64,000 nt of DNA from Palaemon carinicauda (GCF_036898095.1 NC_090728.1:93032812-93096811), one strand, 5' to 3'. Positions 32,102-44,496 are shown, numbered from the stretch's first letter. Notes: generated by a model not told the origin, from the letters alone. Numbers and translations are program-made.

Positions 32102-32869
32102 AAGAATACCAGAGAATCAATGTATCGTGGTAGATTTCCCCTTGTAGAGTAAGTCCCGAGGGCTTTGAATAAGGTAAGCATAGTGACCTCGATAGAGGTT
32201 CCGTGGGGATGTAACTTCCTGCCCCCCTTGGCAGAGAAGTCCCAACGGACCATGCCGAAGATCAAAGTGGTCATCGAAGGGCTACCCACCTTGCGGGGAG
32301 AACGTGAAGAACTCGGAGACAAGACAGAATGGTTGATATTCATATAGGAACATTCTCAGTGACAGACAAGTGGTGGTTAGGCACTGTATTTTGTAGCAAG
32401 AGAACGATCTGGTCTCGAAGGTATAGCGCAAGTAAGTATTCAGTTAGGAATATTACATAGCATAGGTGAGTATATAATATGGATTGAACCTATTATTCTT
32501 CATCATTTTTAAAAGAAAAGGGGATAATGAAACTATGACAACCATGTATTTCATAGTATAAGTAGGAGCGGATTGAGACGCACAAGTAATAAAATAGAAA
32601 TTTTATTTCACAATTGCAGAATACAGTGGTACCTCTACATACGAATTTAATTCGTTCCACAACCAACTTCGGATGTAGAAAATGTTCGGATGTAGAAACG
32701 AATTTTCCCATAAGAATACATGGTAATTCATTTAATTCGTTCCGCAGCCTAAAAAACCCATAATAAATCCTTAATAAATGGCTAGACATAATTACACACA
32801 ACAATAACATAACTGCATAATATGAAAGAAGCATGTAAAAAAGATAACTATAAAGAAATAATAAATAAA

Positions 32870-32988
32870 AAATGTGTTTTATTGCCTTTTTACCTTAGAG
32901 ACAGGCCAACGCAGGTGTAGGATTTGCTACGCCAGGAGGAGACAGACGATCGGCGAGAAGGTAGACATGGTGTTAACATGTTCTTTAA

Positions 32989-33062
<74 letters not shown>

Positions 33063-33800
33063 CTTCTTCACTGTAAGTGTTAGAGGCGTCTATTAATTTT
33101 TTCTGAGAGAGAGAGAGAGAGACATTAAACAAAAATGAGAGATTAAACAGAAATGTGTTGTGTACATATGATTTTTAACAGCGTTAACGAGTTGAAAGAC
33201 AGTTAAATATAACTAAAAAAAACAATATCAGCGAATCTGAATTCCTTTATTAACTAAAACAAATATTGATACAAACACACTCGTGTGCGTATGTGCAAAC
33301 ACACACACACGCACGAGGAGACACGATCGGCGAGTAGGTAGAGATGGTGACTGCGATAACCTACCGTAACTTACACTACGGAAATTTTAATCTAAGTTAG
33401 CTTATTTATATTTTTTTTTTATTTTTATATTTCATATTTTTTATATTTTTTTTTTCTTTTGATTTTTTATTTTCATCACTTTCAGTGACGAGTTACGGTA
33501 TGTTATCGTAGTCACGATCTCTACCTCCTCCCCGACCGTCTCTCTTACTGCGTAGCAATTTTTGCACCTGTGTGTGTCTTTGTGCATACGCACACGAGTG
33601 TGTTTGTATCAATATTTGTTTTAGTTAATAAAGGAATTCAGATTAGCTGTCATTACTTTCTTAGTTACATTTAATTGTTTTTCAACTCGTTGACGCTGTT
33701 AAAAATCATATGTACTCTAAACACATTTTTGTTTAATCTCTCTCTCTCTCTCTCGGAAAAAAAAATAATAGACGTATCTAACACTTTAACAGCGAAGAAG

Positions 33801-33849
<49 letters not shown>

Positions 33850-33900
33850 ATTTAAAGAACATGTTAATGCTATGTTTAGAGAGAAACAGAAAAAGAGAGA
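32870..33900. repeat. Large internal palindrome with CT/GA tracts
   Basis: The left arm (about 32955-33410) and right arm (about 33480-33895) are inverted copies: acatgttctttaaataaa, the CT tract 32996-33058 against the GA tract near 33803-33845, atatgatttttaacagcgtt against aacgctgtt-like sequence, and caaatattgatacaaacaca against its complement. The centre is T-rich at about 33415-33470. The arms would pair into a hairpin of roughly 430 bp. Confidence 0.8.
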
Positions 33901-33959
33901 AGTCTTATTTAAAAGAGCTTGATAATGCTATCATGGTTTTCTTTGCTTCACTTTTTCCT

Positions 33960-34292
33960 TTCTTTCTGTTCATCACGCTGGCCCTTCTCACAAATGATCG
34001 TTGCCAACAATCTCTTTGTCCTTTATCCCTATCAACAAAAGGCGTTCTATCTCTTCCAGGGTATTGCTACGATGTCTTGTAATAATGGTTATCCCCTTCG
34101 ATGGTTATTTGCTTTAATGGCTGCCTTTAGCTTGATGATCCTCGAGATCATAGGCCTATTCCGGCCATATTGTTTAGCCATACAGTATCACTCAAATGCA
34201 CACTGCTCTCATGTTTTTCTATAATTTCTTGCTTCAATTCTAATGAAAGAATTGCCTTCTTCCTGTACTGAAACTTAGCTTCTTAGGCACCA
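33960..34292 (-). pseudogene. Tigger-like transposase N-terminal remnant
   Basis: The minus strand from the ATG near 34290 reads MVPKKLSF, then in shifted frames LSLELKQEIIEKHES (CENP-B-type helix-turn-helix), GITIITRHRSNTLEEIERL, LLIGIKDKEI and IICEKGQRDE. This order is typical of Tigger/pogo transposases. No DDE catalytic domain remains. Stops and shifts are frequent. Confidence 0.65.
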
Positions 34293-34862
34293 TGATTATA
34301 GGTAAAATAAAAAATGAAATGTGAGAAAAGAAAGAAAATAAGCACTGTTAAAAACAGACCAAACAGAAGACAACCCCACGATACACACAAGAATAGAGAA
34401 CTGAGCACTCGACGCTCAATGGTGTAATGTTTACTTCGTGTGTCGAAATAAAATTCGGGTGTAGAGTCAAAAATTTGCTCGAATTTTACTTCGGATGTTG
34501 GAAAATTCGGATGTAGATACGTTCGTGTGTAGAGGTTCCACTGTATAGTAAATAAATGCAATAAGGGATGTAAAATTAATTTACAATAAATTATAATGTA
34601 CATAGTAATGAAAGACTTCGCTCTTGAATCTGAAAGAAAATTTCAAATTATTAGAAGGCACAGGTTCCAGAGGAACGTCAGTCTTTAATAAGGAAAAAAC
34701 ACATCATGCTCTAGGTATGCGGCACTCATGTGACGACTATGACATTTCACCTGAGAGAAGAACAGTCTATGAAAAAATACTAAGTGTCTCTGAATTCACT
34801 ACGTATCACGCGAGGGTCAACATAGGCACCCGAAGAGTTAAAATCCCAAGTAACTCACTGTT

Positions 34863-35830
34863 CTATGCAGAGTTAAGTGCAGGTTTCATAACACTACCTG
34901 CGGCTACCATGAAATGTTTGACTTCATGCACTTGTTTCGCGTAATGCTTGAAGAAAACACGCGAGGATTTCCAACCTGTGAAACTCTTGAGGCTTTCGAA
35001 ATTCATGCTCTGGAAAAAATTCAGAGACGATGCGACTTTTCTAGGATCATGACCTGCGGGTGTACTGTCAGGATCCGCTCTGCGAATGAAGTAGGTGATT
35101 TTCGCTCTTAGTTGTTTCAGTGACAGGTCGCTACCCGATGTTTCTCCTTTGAAGAGTTGGCCTCCACTAAAGTCAGAAGTTCTACGAAGATAGACCTTGA
35201 GGCTCTCTACTGGACATAGAGAGGCATCTTCTTTCAGGGGGCAGATTCTCCAAGGGCCCCATCTTTTGGTGGGTAGTTCGTTTTTAGCGAGAAACGTCGG
35301 ATCCGGGAAGAGGGTAAGGTCTCCTGAGTCTGTAAACAGGATGTGACCCTCGTCTCTTGATAATGCCACTATTTTGCTGACTCGGGCTCCTGAGGCAAGA
35401 GCAAAAAGAAATATAACTTTTTGAGTCAGATCCTTGAGAGGGCACAAATCGTTGTCCAAACTGGAGGCAAAATGGAGCACCTTGTCCAGGGACCAGGAGA
35501 TAGGTTTTGGTGGGGGTGCTGGGCATAGACGAGCGCATGCCTTCGGCAGTTTATTGAAGATGTCGCTGGACAGATCAATCTGGAAGGCGTACAGTAGTGG
35601 TCTAGTCAAGGCCGATTTGCAGGTAGAAATCGTGTTGGCTGCTAAGCCCTGTCCATGAAGGTGAATGAAGAAGGACACGCAAAAATCAATGGTGATTTCC
35701 GTAGGATTTTTTGCCTTGACGAATGAGACCCACTTTCTCCAGGATGATTCGTATTGCCGTCGTGTGGATTCGGTCTTGTATTCCTCGAGGAAGTCTAGAT
35801 TTTTCTTCGAGATCCCAAACCTCTTCTTCG
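34863..35830 (-). CDS. DIRS F3 copy A tyrosine recombinase
   Basis: The open frame carries YESSWRKWVSFVKAK (N-terminal helix), ASGARVSKIVAL with the first Arg, GHDPRKVASSLNF (HxxR box) and TGWKSSRVFFKHYAKQ with Trp and nucleophile Tyr. All four key catalytic positions are present. No in-frame ATG is found near the N-terminus; the frame stays open upstream and overlaps the end of the RT gene. A pyrimidine-rich stretch ending in CCCTAG precedes the domain at about 35838, so splicing, reinitiation or frameshifting could give the start. It ends with stop at 34863. Confidence 0.75.
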
Positions 35831-35847
35831 CGGCTAGGGAGAGAAAA

Positions 35848-37989
35848 TCATGAGATGAAGGTCCCTGACTTTCGATGATGAAGCGAAGACAGTCGACTTC
35901 TGTACTTGCTGGGAGAGAACTGGCCCGGGAGAGGGATCAGCGTGGGCTGTAGCTCCAGGACTAGGGGGTACCAATTGCTCCGGGGCCACTTGGGAGCCAC
36001 TAGGGCCGCTGTCCCCTTGAAGGTTCTCAGTTTGGAGAGGACTTTCAGCAGAAGGTTGGTGGGAGGGAACAGGTAGATCCTGGACCATCTGTTCCAATCC
36101 AGGGACATGGCGTCCACTGCTTCTTCCTTGGGGTCCTCGTACGGGGCCACATATCGAGGAAGTTGATTGTTGTCGCTCGTTGCGAAGAGATCGATCTGAA
36201 GTTCTGGGACTTGGTGAGAGATGAAGGAGAAGGATCTTGTGTCTAGAGACCATTCCGACTCTATCGGGCTTGTCCGAGATAGAGCGTCCGCTGTCACGTT
36301 GCGGAATCCTTGTAGGTGAACTGCAGACAGGTGCAATTTCTTCTTCTCTGCCAGACGGAAGATTGGGAGAAGCACCTGATTTATCTGGGGCGATCTTGAG
36401 CCTTGGCGATTGAGACATCGAACTACCACCGAGTTGTCCAGGGTCAGACGAATATGGATCGAGGGAGGCGGGGAGAGTTTCTTCAGAGTTAGAAGGACCG
36501 CCATGGCCTCCAAGATGTTGATGTGAAACGTCTTGAATAGGGGAGACCATGTTCCTTGAGCCTGTTTTTGGTGGGAGTGACCTCCCCAACCCTCCAGCGA
36601 AGCGTCCGTGTGGATGTTGAGTGATGGAGGTGGGTGTTGAAGAGGGATGGACCTTTTCAGGGCCTTTGCTTCCAACCACGGCTTTAGGAGTAACCGAAGT
36701 CTGTTTGGGAGCCGTCTCTTGAGGTCTCTTCGAGCGATGGATGCAGAACGTCTCCAGACTCCCGCGGCATCCTTTAGCTGTGCACGCAGCACTGGGTTTG
36801 TCACTGAGGCGAACTGTAGAGAGCCTAGAACTCGTTCCTGCTGACGTCTTGAGATCCTTTTGGATTTCAGCAGTCTTTTGACAGACCCTGCTATTTCCTT
36901 CCTTTTCTTCGGGGGAATGGAAAGGCGGTGTGACTGGAGATTCCACTGGATTCCTAACCATTGGAACTTCCGAGCTGGAGAGAGGCGAGATTTCTTTCTG
37001 TTTATCTTGAATCCCAGGTGTTCCAGAAACTGGGTGACTTTGTCGCAGGATCTTAGATAATCTTCGGGCGATGGAGCCCAGACTAGCCAGTCGTCGAGGT
37101 AGGCCATCACCTGGACGCCGCAGAGGCGGAGATGTTGAACGATGGCGTCTGCCAGCTTTGTGAAGATCCGTGGGGCCACATTGAGGCTGAAAGGCATGGC
37201 CCTGATAGCGTAGCTTTTCCTTTGGAGTCGAAATCCTAGGTAGGAGGAAGCGTGGTGGTTCATTGGAACGTGCCAGTAGGCATCCGCCAGGTCTATGGAG
37301 ACCGTGTAGGAACCTTGAGGCAGAAGGGTCCTTATCTGTTGAAGAGTCAGCATCTTGAACTTGTTGTTCGCTATGAACATGTTGAGGGGGGATAAGTCTA
37401 GAATGACTCTGAGTTTGTCGGAGTCCTTCTTGGGGACGAAAAACAGTCTCCCTTGGAACCTGGTTGACTTTACCCTCCTTATCACCTTCTTGTTCAAGAG
37501 TTCTAGGACATATTCTTCCAGAAGGGGGGTTGACTGTTGGAAGAACTGCTGGAAGGTTGGGGGTGGTTGAGTTCAGCTCCAGCCTAGACCCTTCTTGACG
37601 ATGCTGTGTGCCCAGGGATTGAAGGTCCAACGATCCTGGAATTGGCGGAGTCTTCCTCCCACCGGAAGCACTTCATTGCTTCTGGTTTCCCGAGGGTTTA
37701 CTACCTCGGCCGCTAGCTCCCTTTCCTCCTCTGCCTCTGGAGGGACGGCGAGATGCATCTCTGCCTGCACCTCTGTTTGAGCCTCTACCTTTGGGACGAA
37801 AGGTAGTTGACTGTTGCTCAAAAGCAGGGGTGAAGACCGGCGATTGTGACAAGACCGGTTGGGTGACCAGTTGAAAGGTCTGCTGTGGCTGAGCTGCCAC
37901 TGGGGGAGTAGCGGATCCCGGAAACTGCCGTCTCTGTTGACGTTGCTGGGGTTTCGGTTTCGTGGGTTTCCTCTTAGGTTGAGGGCCAT
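35848..37989 (-). pseudogene. DIRS F3 copy A reverse transcriptase-RNase H
   Basis: The main open block is 35848-37497 (549 codons): RFQGRLFFVPKK, motif A SIDLADAYWHVPM, AYLDDWLVWAP with both catalytic Asp, and an RNase H with HTDASLEGWGGH, the Glu in NILEAMAVLL, DNSVVVRCLNRQG and the last Asp in VTADALSR. The Dam-like tail is IDLFATSDNNQLPRY and YLFPPTNLL. The N-terminal block GGRLRQFQDRW, which belongs to the same frame (up to 37989, overlapping gag), is cut off by TGA at 37573-37575, where copy B has a Trp codon. The catalytic core is intact, but the full protein would not be made without readthrough. Confidence 0.8.
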
Positions 37990-39629
37990 CGTCCTGACAG
38001 GATTTCCTTTTCTTTGACATGCTCCACTTGTGGAGAAGGTTCCTGTTCTCCATGGCGGCCTTGCCGGTGATCTCTTTCACAAGGGAGGAAGGAAAGAGGT
38101 GCTTACCCCAGATGCTGGAGGAAATCAGCCTCCGGGGTTCGTGTCTCACTGTAGCACTGGAGAACACGAATTCACGAAAGGCTCTACGAGCCTTTGTGAA
38201 GCTGTACAGATCCTTTACTACGATCGCCAAATGTGTTTTGGCAAGAACCATGTAGTAGTCAGGGACCCTAGTGTCACCGGCCATGACTTCGAGCTGTACT
38301 TGGAGGGACATAGATGCGGCGAGCCTTTCCTTCGTATCATGTTCCCGACGAAGGAGATGGTCATTAAGTTTTGGGAGGTCTTCGTTAAACTGACGGCCAG
38401 CGACGTCAGGTTCTAGTTTTCCCACCACAAATGTTGACTGGACATCTTTCCAGTGTCTAACATCAGGGGGAGTAGTCAGGGAGAAGGGTCTGCACTTCTC
38501 CAGTGCAGGACAAGGTTTTCCTTCTTCCACTGCCTTATGCACCGTAGTGAAGGCCTTTTCCAAGAAGGGGAGGGTCGCATCGTCTGGTGCGACGTAGGTA
38601 GGGTGCTTCTTGCTAAGCGCCGGTAGTTTTGAGCAGGTGAAGCCCCTACTTTTCACTGTATTGGCCAGCATAGCCTGGGCCTTCGAGAGATCAAACACTA
38701 TAACCTCCTTCGCTTCGGTCTCTTCTTTAGAGGCAGGTTTGGATCGAAGTCGGACGTAACAGTCTGGGTAAGCCTCAAAGTTTGGGAAGAATTCCACTTC
38801 TTCCAGCGCGATCGAGCCGACCTTTTCGCTTATGAAGATCTTGCCCGTCATAATTGGCATGTGCTCGGCATACCTCCAGGGGTTGGTATCTGAGCATGCG
38901 GGGAGGTCCTTAACCGAAATCCTTTTCGGCTGCTTCGAACTTCCTATGTTGGACCTGAAGAACTCATGCGTCTCGCGGAGTTTCTTATCCATGAGAGCCT
39001 CAAGCATTTTGAAGATCTCCTGGGTGTTGGATGGGGTGGGATCCGGGGTAGCAGATGTAGACGGAAGTGATACATCCGTCAGTGTAGGAGTCGGTGTGGG
39101 GGTGGAAGGTGGAGCAACCTCCTGCTCCGACTCAGGGTATTCCACCTGATCTTCCTCATAGTCCAGTTCGTCGCCCATGAGGTTCCTCTCCGTGTTCTCC
39201 GACACTTCCGACATACGTTCCGCATTGTCGGCATCTAAACGGCACTCGTGCATGGACTGAGCCATGACTACATCAGGTTCCACCGTTATCTGGACGGTGG
39301 GAATCTGATCTTTGGGGACCACTGAGTCTGGGGATGCCTTCGGGAAAAGCAAGGCCCTCAGTGGCGAGATATGGTCCGGTGGCGTTCTTCTGGAAGCCAC
39401 GCACCCACTTGCGTAGCTTCTCTCGAGAAGGGTCCCTAACCTCCGCTGAAGGAGGATTGTCGAACGCTTCGACCAGGCGGTCCTTGCAGACTGTACAGTG
39501 CTGCGGGTCCCAAAACTTCAGATCACCTTTCTTGTTGGCGCAAGGGGCGTGGGTCCTACACGCCGTGTGCCCGTAGAAGTGCGGGCGCTTCACTCCACAG
39601 AAGTTGTGGTCACATTTCACGTACTCCTC
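37673..39629 (-). pseudogene. DIRS F3 copy A gag, frameshifted
   Basis: The N-terminal block (39273-39629) has no ATG in frame; it starts right at a splice acceptor and carries CDHNFC, HTACRTHAPC, then HCTVCKDR as a zinc-like motif. The main block (37673-39400, 575 codons) continues in another frame after a short deletion near 39365-39380, where copy B has about 8 bases more. It contains acidic repeats, the ordered segment KHLFPSSLVKEITGKAA and the basic tail GGKGASGRGSKP. The first exon supplying the start codon must lie further upstream. Broken in this copy. Confidence 0.7.
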
Positions 39630-39650
39630 CTGTAAGAGAAAGAGAACATG
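39630..39650 (-). promoter_or_regulatory. Conserved splice acceptor before F3 gag
   Basis: The minus strand reads CTTTCTCTTACAG then GAGGAGTACGTG, with AG at 39630-39631. It is identical in copy B at 49266-49267. Because gag has no in-frame ATG after it, the first exon is probably spliced on here. Confidence 0.55.
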
Positions 39651-41972
39651 AGTATACGGAAGTCATACAAATGACTTATATTACTCTAAAGTTAAATATT
39701 AAGAAGTTAACTTTAACTTAATCTTAAATAATTAATAACATTGTAATGTTAGAGAGTGGAGCGGGAAATGAAGTAGATAGACACATACTCCGTGTATCCC
39801 GCCCAGCTGGTTACCGTAACCTTATCAATAGGCAATTTGTTTGTGACCGAGGACACAAGGCAGAATTCTTCATAGATCGCCAGGGAGGCAGAAGGTAATT
39901 CTAGCAGGAATTGCCTAAGATGTAAATCTAGGACTGAGACCACTCAGGCCATTAATATGGGGGGTTGTAGAAGACCCCATAGGGCAACGGTTTCCGGCAA
40001 CCAGCCGTGCTAAGATACACACAGCATGCTGGAAAATTGTGATATGCAAGAAGACAGCACGGCCATTAATAGAACAGTAAGACAATACCTATCTATTGGG
40101 GTAGCCAAGCCATCTGGTTGCGGTGTAGGGCTATCAGCATGGAGTTGATAGCTGGGAGAAGGTGTGCAAGTCTCTTGGCGTCTCCGGAAGGCACCGGCAG
40201 ACCGGCGGCACGCCGGAGGCCGCTCCAGCAGAGTTTCTGGCATTAGTGAAGACACATAGAGAAGTCAGGAGTAATGCCAGGTTGGCGGCCGCCAGCACAG
40301 CGGCGGCACGCCGTCGGGAGGCGGCAGCTCCGGCAGCCGAAGGGTCATAGGATAAGGAAGGTGGATATAGCATATCCGGACCGCCGGCAATGGATGCCGG
40401 CACGCCGGGGGCCGGCCCGAGGGACGGATGACCGAAGCTAGGTAGTATAAGGTTAGGCCATCGGGTGTACACCGACGGAAGGCGGCAGCCCTCCGGCAGA
40501 CGGAGGACTGTCGGCTAGGGAGAATACTAGGAATGTGTCACCAAGGGAGGGCGGTATCGCCGGCAGTAGAGGCGGCAAGGGACCGGCACCAGGACAGGAA
40601 AAGAGACAGAAGGAGGGATGGAGGGGTAAGGATACGAACCCCATAGCATCCCACCTGAATGGGTGTACCCATAGATAGAGGCTAGCCCTATCACCCAATG
40701 GCAGGGGGCCGGCAGGTGGTCGGGTGCCAGAGTAGCCAAAGGGAGGGCCAGGGAACACCCAAGAGGGGGGAAAACCCCTGCGGACAAAACGCTTCCAGTG
40801 GCTAACCCCATAGGACACTATGAAGGGTATATGTACCAGAGCGGACTGCACACAGGGACTCAAGATAGCCCTGTCACTCCACCTAAGGAGGAGTTGTAGG
40901 ACAAGGGACAGATGAGTATAGGCTAACCTAAGTATAGGCTAGACCATACAAGGGATAGGGGGGGAGGGGAGAAGAAGAAGGGTCTTCCATAGGGGAGGCT
41001 CTGTACCAAAGTGGCCACCAAGGAAGGGAGGACGCTCCCTAGCCTAAGGTAGGCAACCTGGCTGAGAACGGTGCATGGGTACCGTTTCAAGCAAGGCACA
41101 GAACTAGCTCCCCCCGAGGCCTAACCTAGAGCAGGGATGTTAAACCCTAAGCTAGGTAGGCTGGAAGACGTATCGCGATTGCAAGGAAGGTCAGGTAACC
41201 TAACCTCAGCAATTGAGGAAGGACAGGCTGTTCCTCATTCTCGGACGCAACCCTAAGGGGGGATCATTCCCTTAGGGAGGACAGAGAAGCGATAGGTACT
41301 CTGGTATGGACTTGATCCCCTTACGTGGTAGGGGGAGCAAGGCCACACAGAGGGAATGCCCTAAGGCAGGGGGTGAAGGGAGCATATAGGGGTCCTACAT
41401 ATAGGTTAGGTTAGAAAGGCACACTATCAAACCGATCCCCTATATGGTCCCTGAAGGCGAAAACACTTGCATCACAGTAAACAGTATCATAAAATAATGC
41501 CACTATCTTCATAACTTAACCTAGGATCACTGGAATATATCATGCATGAACACTGGTGATAGGCGCTCTGGCCTAGGGGCTAAGCTAGCGATCTAGTATG
41601 GGGTCAGGCGATGACTGATAAAAAAGCGTCAAAACACGATATATGAAGTTCCTAGCTATGAAGACTATATAACTAATAGTATCAATTAGTTAAAAGGCCG
41701 GAATAAGCTGTTCAGGCTAGCTAAATAACGCATGCAGGGTAACAGCGACGCCATAAAATGGCGTGTCCGGTAGTAGCACAGCTCTGCCAGAAAACCTAAA
41801 ATATCTCGAAAAGTAAAAGTTACTTTACGGTCAGAGCTTATTTAAACAATACTGGGACCTGGTACCCAACTTTCCAGAAGAAGGCGAGGCTGAAGGTAGC
41901 GACATTACGAAGATGCAAGCCGATGAAAAAGCACAAGGGAAAATCCGTCTTAGCAAGGCAAGCTACTAGAAG
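39651..41972 (-). other. F3 copy A 5' leader, noncoding
   Basis: 2.3 kb between the right terminal repeat and gag. It is GC-rich in the middle (40150-40800), with many ccggc/gccgg palindromic words, and it matches copy B closely. ORFs present in one copy are not kept in the other, so it is probably untranslated: promoter, first exon and intron. Confidence 0.55.
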
Positions 41973-42329
41973 AAGGATGAGGACGGACGTGACATCATTT
42001 AGCAATGGCGCCCGTTTGTTTACGTTTCGAGTACCAAAAGTAGCCACGGATGAGTATAGCTGTGGAACGGCTCCCCAGCTATTCTCCGCCCCTCCATATC
42101 GAAGTGTTAACTCTATGTGGGGTGCAGATAGCTATGTGGCGCGTTAATACATGCGTCCCCTGTTGATATACGATGTCTTAAAGGGAAACCTTTAGGATAC
42201 TCGCTCCAGAAGTTAGAATTCTGTGATAACCTGTGGTTGAATTCTCTGGGAATATCTTAGTAGTTATATACCCAAGGAAGCTATCAATAAGGAACCTTCC
42301 ATTAGGACGCTATGGCTTGAGCCCAAAAA
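41973..42329. repeat. Right inverted terminal repeat, F3 copy A
   Basis: Inverted partner of 31587-31930; the right-only tip cttgagcccaaaaa is joined to the left tip in the ICR. Confidence 0.9.
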
Positions 42330-43092
42330 CATAGATACATAATGAGATTGTGCCCAATACACTCCCTGAAGTACCCCTCTGTTTTAAGCTTCTTGTGACG
42401 AATAAGAGTTTCCAATTTGCACATAGTAATTTCTGTCAGCCAAGCAGTCTTTTGGGTATTCAAAAGTTTGATCCTCAATGCCGATAGACCATAGATCATA
42501 AAAAAATGTATCAAAATCGGCAATAAGATCAAGAAATATTAAAATACCACAGTTCTTTTCATCCATCATTTCCAGCATAACATTTACAACATAATAGATA
42601 ACTGTCTCCGTAGAGTATAATTTTTTATAAGCAGACTAATTGTCTGGCAAAGTTTCTATTTCTTCTAAGTGACTAATTAGTTCTTCACGAATTACATATT
42701 CTAGCACTTTTGGATTAAAGGATAGATTCGAAATACAGTAGGTCTATACGAGTTTAATTCCTAGTAATCTAGATCACTTTTCAGAATCGGTGTGACTACA
42801 GCCATTTTTTTTTTCCAGATTTGGGAAACTTACATACTGCATTTGCTATTCTCGTAATTATATCAGCTAGAATAGAAAATTTTCTTTCTCCGGTTACTTC
42901 AGATATTGGCATTGGATCGATCGCACAGTTTGTTTTCTTTGCTTCCTTGATAATCCTGGCGACATCTTGTGTTAAATTATTGAATCTCGTTAATTTTATC
43001 TGTGCATTTGTTGCAGCATTGATATGATGTTGAATATTTATAAATATAAATGACCTACCTATATTTTCTATTTTGTTTTTAAAGAATGCTAA
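42330..43092 (-). mobile_element. LINE piece 3: RT N-terminal half
   Basis: On the minus strand: AFFKNKIENIGRSF, KTNCAIDPMPISEV, LEYVIREELISHLEE, SAYKKLYSTET, ILIFLDLIADFDTF (RT motif A) and a decayed YFRECIG (from a PQGSVLG-type motif B). This is the classic order of Jockey/CR1-group RT. It joins piece 2 across DIRS copy B and piece 4 across copy A. Confidence 0.8.
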
Positions 43093-43482
43093 AAAACGGA
43101 TTTTGAGCGAAGCGAAAAATCTATTTTTGGGTGAGATAGCCATGGCGTCCTAATGGAAGGTTCCTTTTTGGTAGCTTCCTTGGGTAAATAACTACTAGAT
43201 ATTCCCAGAGAATTTAACCACAAGGTTATCACAGAATTCTAACTTCTGGAGCGAGTATCCTAAAGGTTTCCCTTTAAGACATCGTATATCAACAGGGGAC
43301 GCATGTATTAACGCGCCACATAGCTATCTGCACCCCACATAGAGTTAACACTTCGATGTGTAGGGGCGGAGAATAGCTGGGGAGCCGTTCCACAGCTAAT
43401 CTCGTCCGTGGCTACTTTTGGTACTCGAGACGTAAACAAACGGGCGCCATTGCTAAATGACGTCACGTCCGTCCTCATCCTG
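43093..43482. repeat. Left inverted terminal repeat, F3 copy B
   Basis: Matches copy A 31543-31930 and is the inverted partner of 51615-51969. Confidence 0.9.
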
Positions 43483-43561
43483 AAGCCAGTTGCTTGCCGA
43501 TCACCATGATACAGCAGGACAGGGTGGGACCTGAAAGGCTGGACGAAGTAGCAGGGAGGGT

Positions 43562-43652
43562 CCATCAGGACGCCATGGCTATCTCACCCAAAAATAGATT
43601 TTTCGCTTCGCTCAAAATCCGTTTTTTGGGCTCAAGCCATGGCGTCCTGATG
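43562..43652. repeat. ICR, F3 copy B
   Basis: Same junction as in copy A: left tip complement followed by right tip complement. Confidence 0.9.
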
Positions 43653-44496
43653 GAAGAATACCAGGGAATCAATGTATCGTGGTAGATTTTCCCCTTTTTG
43701 TGTAAGTGCCGAGGACTTTGAATAGAGTAAGCATGGTAATCTAGATAGAGGTTCTGTGGGGCTGAAACTTCCTGCCCCCCTTGGCAGAGAAATCCCAACG
43801 GACCATGCTGAGGATCAAAGTGGTTCTTGAAGGGCTACCCACCTTGCGGGGAGAACGTGAAGAACTTGGAGACAAGACAGAATGGTTGCTATTCGTATAG
43901 GAACATTCTCAAAAAACAGACAAGGGGTGGTTAGGCACTGTATATTGTAAAGGAGAACAGTCTGGTCTCGAAGGTATAGCGCAAGTAAGTATTCAGTTAG
44001 GAATATTACATAGCATAGGCGAGTATATAATATGGATTGAACCAATTATCTTCATCTTTTTTATAGAGGAAAAAGGGGAAGGATAATGAAACTATGGCAA
44101 CCATGTATTTCATAGTATAAGTAGGAGCGGATTGAGACGCACAAGTAAATAAAATAGAAATTTTATTTCACAATTGCAGAATATGGTAATAAATGCAATA
44201 AAGGATGTAAAGGTATTTACAATAAATTATAATGTACATAGTAATGAAAGACTTCGCTCTTGAATCTGAAAGAAAATTTCAAATTATTAGAAAGCACGGG
44301 TTCCAGAGGAACATTAGTCTTTTAAAAGAAAAAACACATCATGCTCTAGGCATATGGCACTCATGTGACGACTATGACATTTCACCTGAGAGAAGAACAG
44401 TCTATGAAAAACACTAAGTGTCTATGAATTCACTACGTATCACGCGAGGGTCAACATAGGCACCCGAGGAGTTAGAGTCCCAAGTAACTCACTGTT

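Larger units (their letters stand above)
32624..34543 (-). mobile_element. Tigger/pogo-like DNA transposon remnant
   Basis: 1920 bp bounded by inverted ends cagtggtacctctacatacg and its complement-like partner ending gtgtagaggttccactg. A TA dinucleotide is duplicated (32622-32623 and 34544-34545). Copy B has the empty site (gcagaatatggtaata near 44180), which proves insertion after F3 spread. A decayed Tigger-type transposase N-terminus lies inside. The centre is a large palindrome with CT/GA arrays. Superfamily Tc1/mariner-pogo by TA target and CENP-B-like HTH. Confidence 0.85.
31543..42329 (-). mobile_element. DIRS retrotransposon family F3, copy A
   Basis: About 10.8 kb including a 1.9-kb Tigger-like insertion. 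It has 344-bp inverted terminal repeats (31587-31930 and 41973-42316), an ICR at 32010-32101, and YR, RT-RNase H and gag on the minus strand. It is nearly identical to copy B over its whole length. It is inserted into the RT region of a LINE. It is inactive: gag carries a frameshift near 39380, and the RT frame has a TGA at 37573-37575. Confidence 0.9.

Noticed and set aside
32874..34224. ORFs rich in Ser-Leu or Arg-Glu across the microsatellites
   Set aside because: They are translations of CT/GA repeats in the palindromic part of a DNA transposon.
40134..40863. Several overlapping ORFs of 90-136 codons in the F3 leader, some with hydrophobic stretches
   Set aside because: The corresponding positions in copy B do not keep the same ORFs, so they are chance frames in GC-rich noncoding DNA.
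42302..42578. Separate small genes between the two F3 copies
   Set aside because: They are pieces of the LINE reverse transcriptase that continues on both sides of the insertions.
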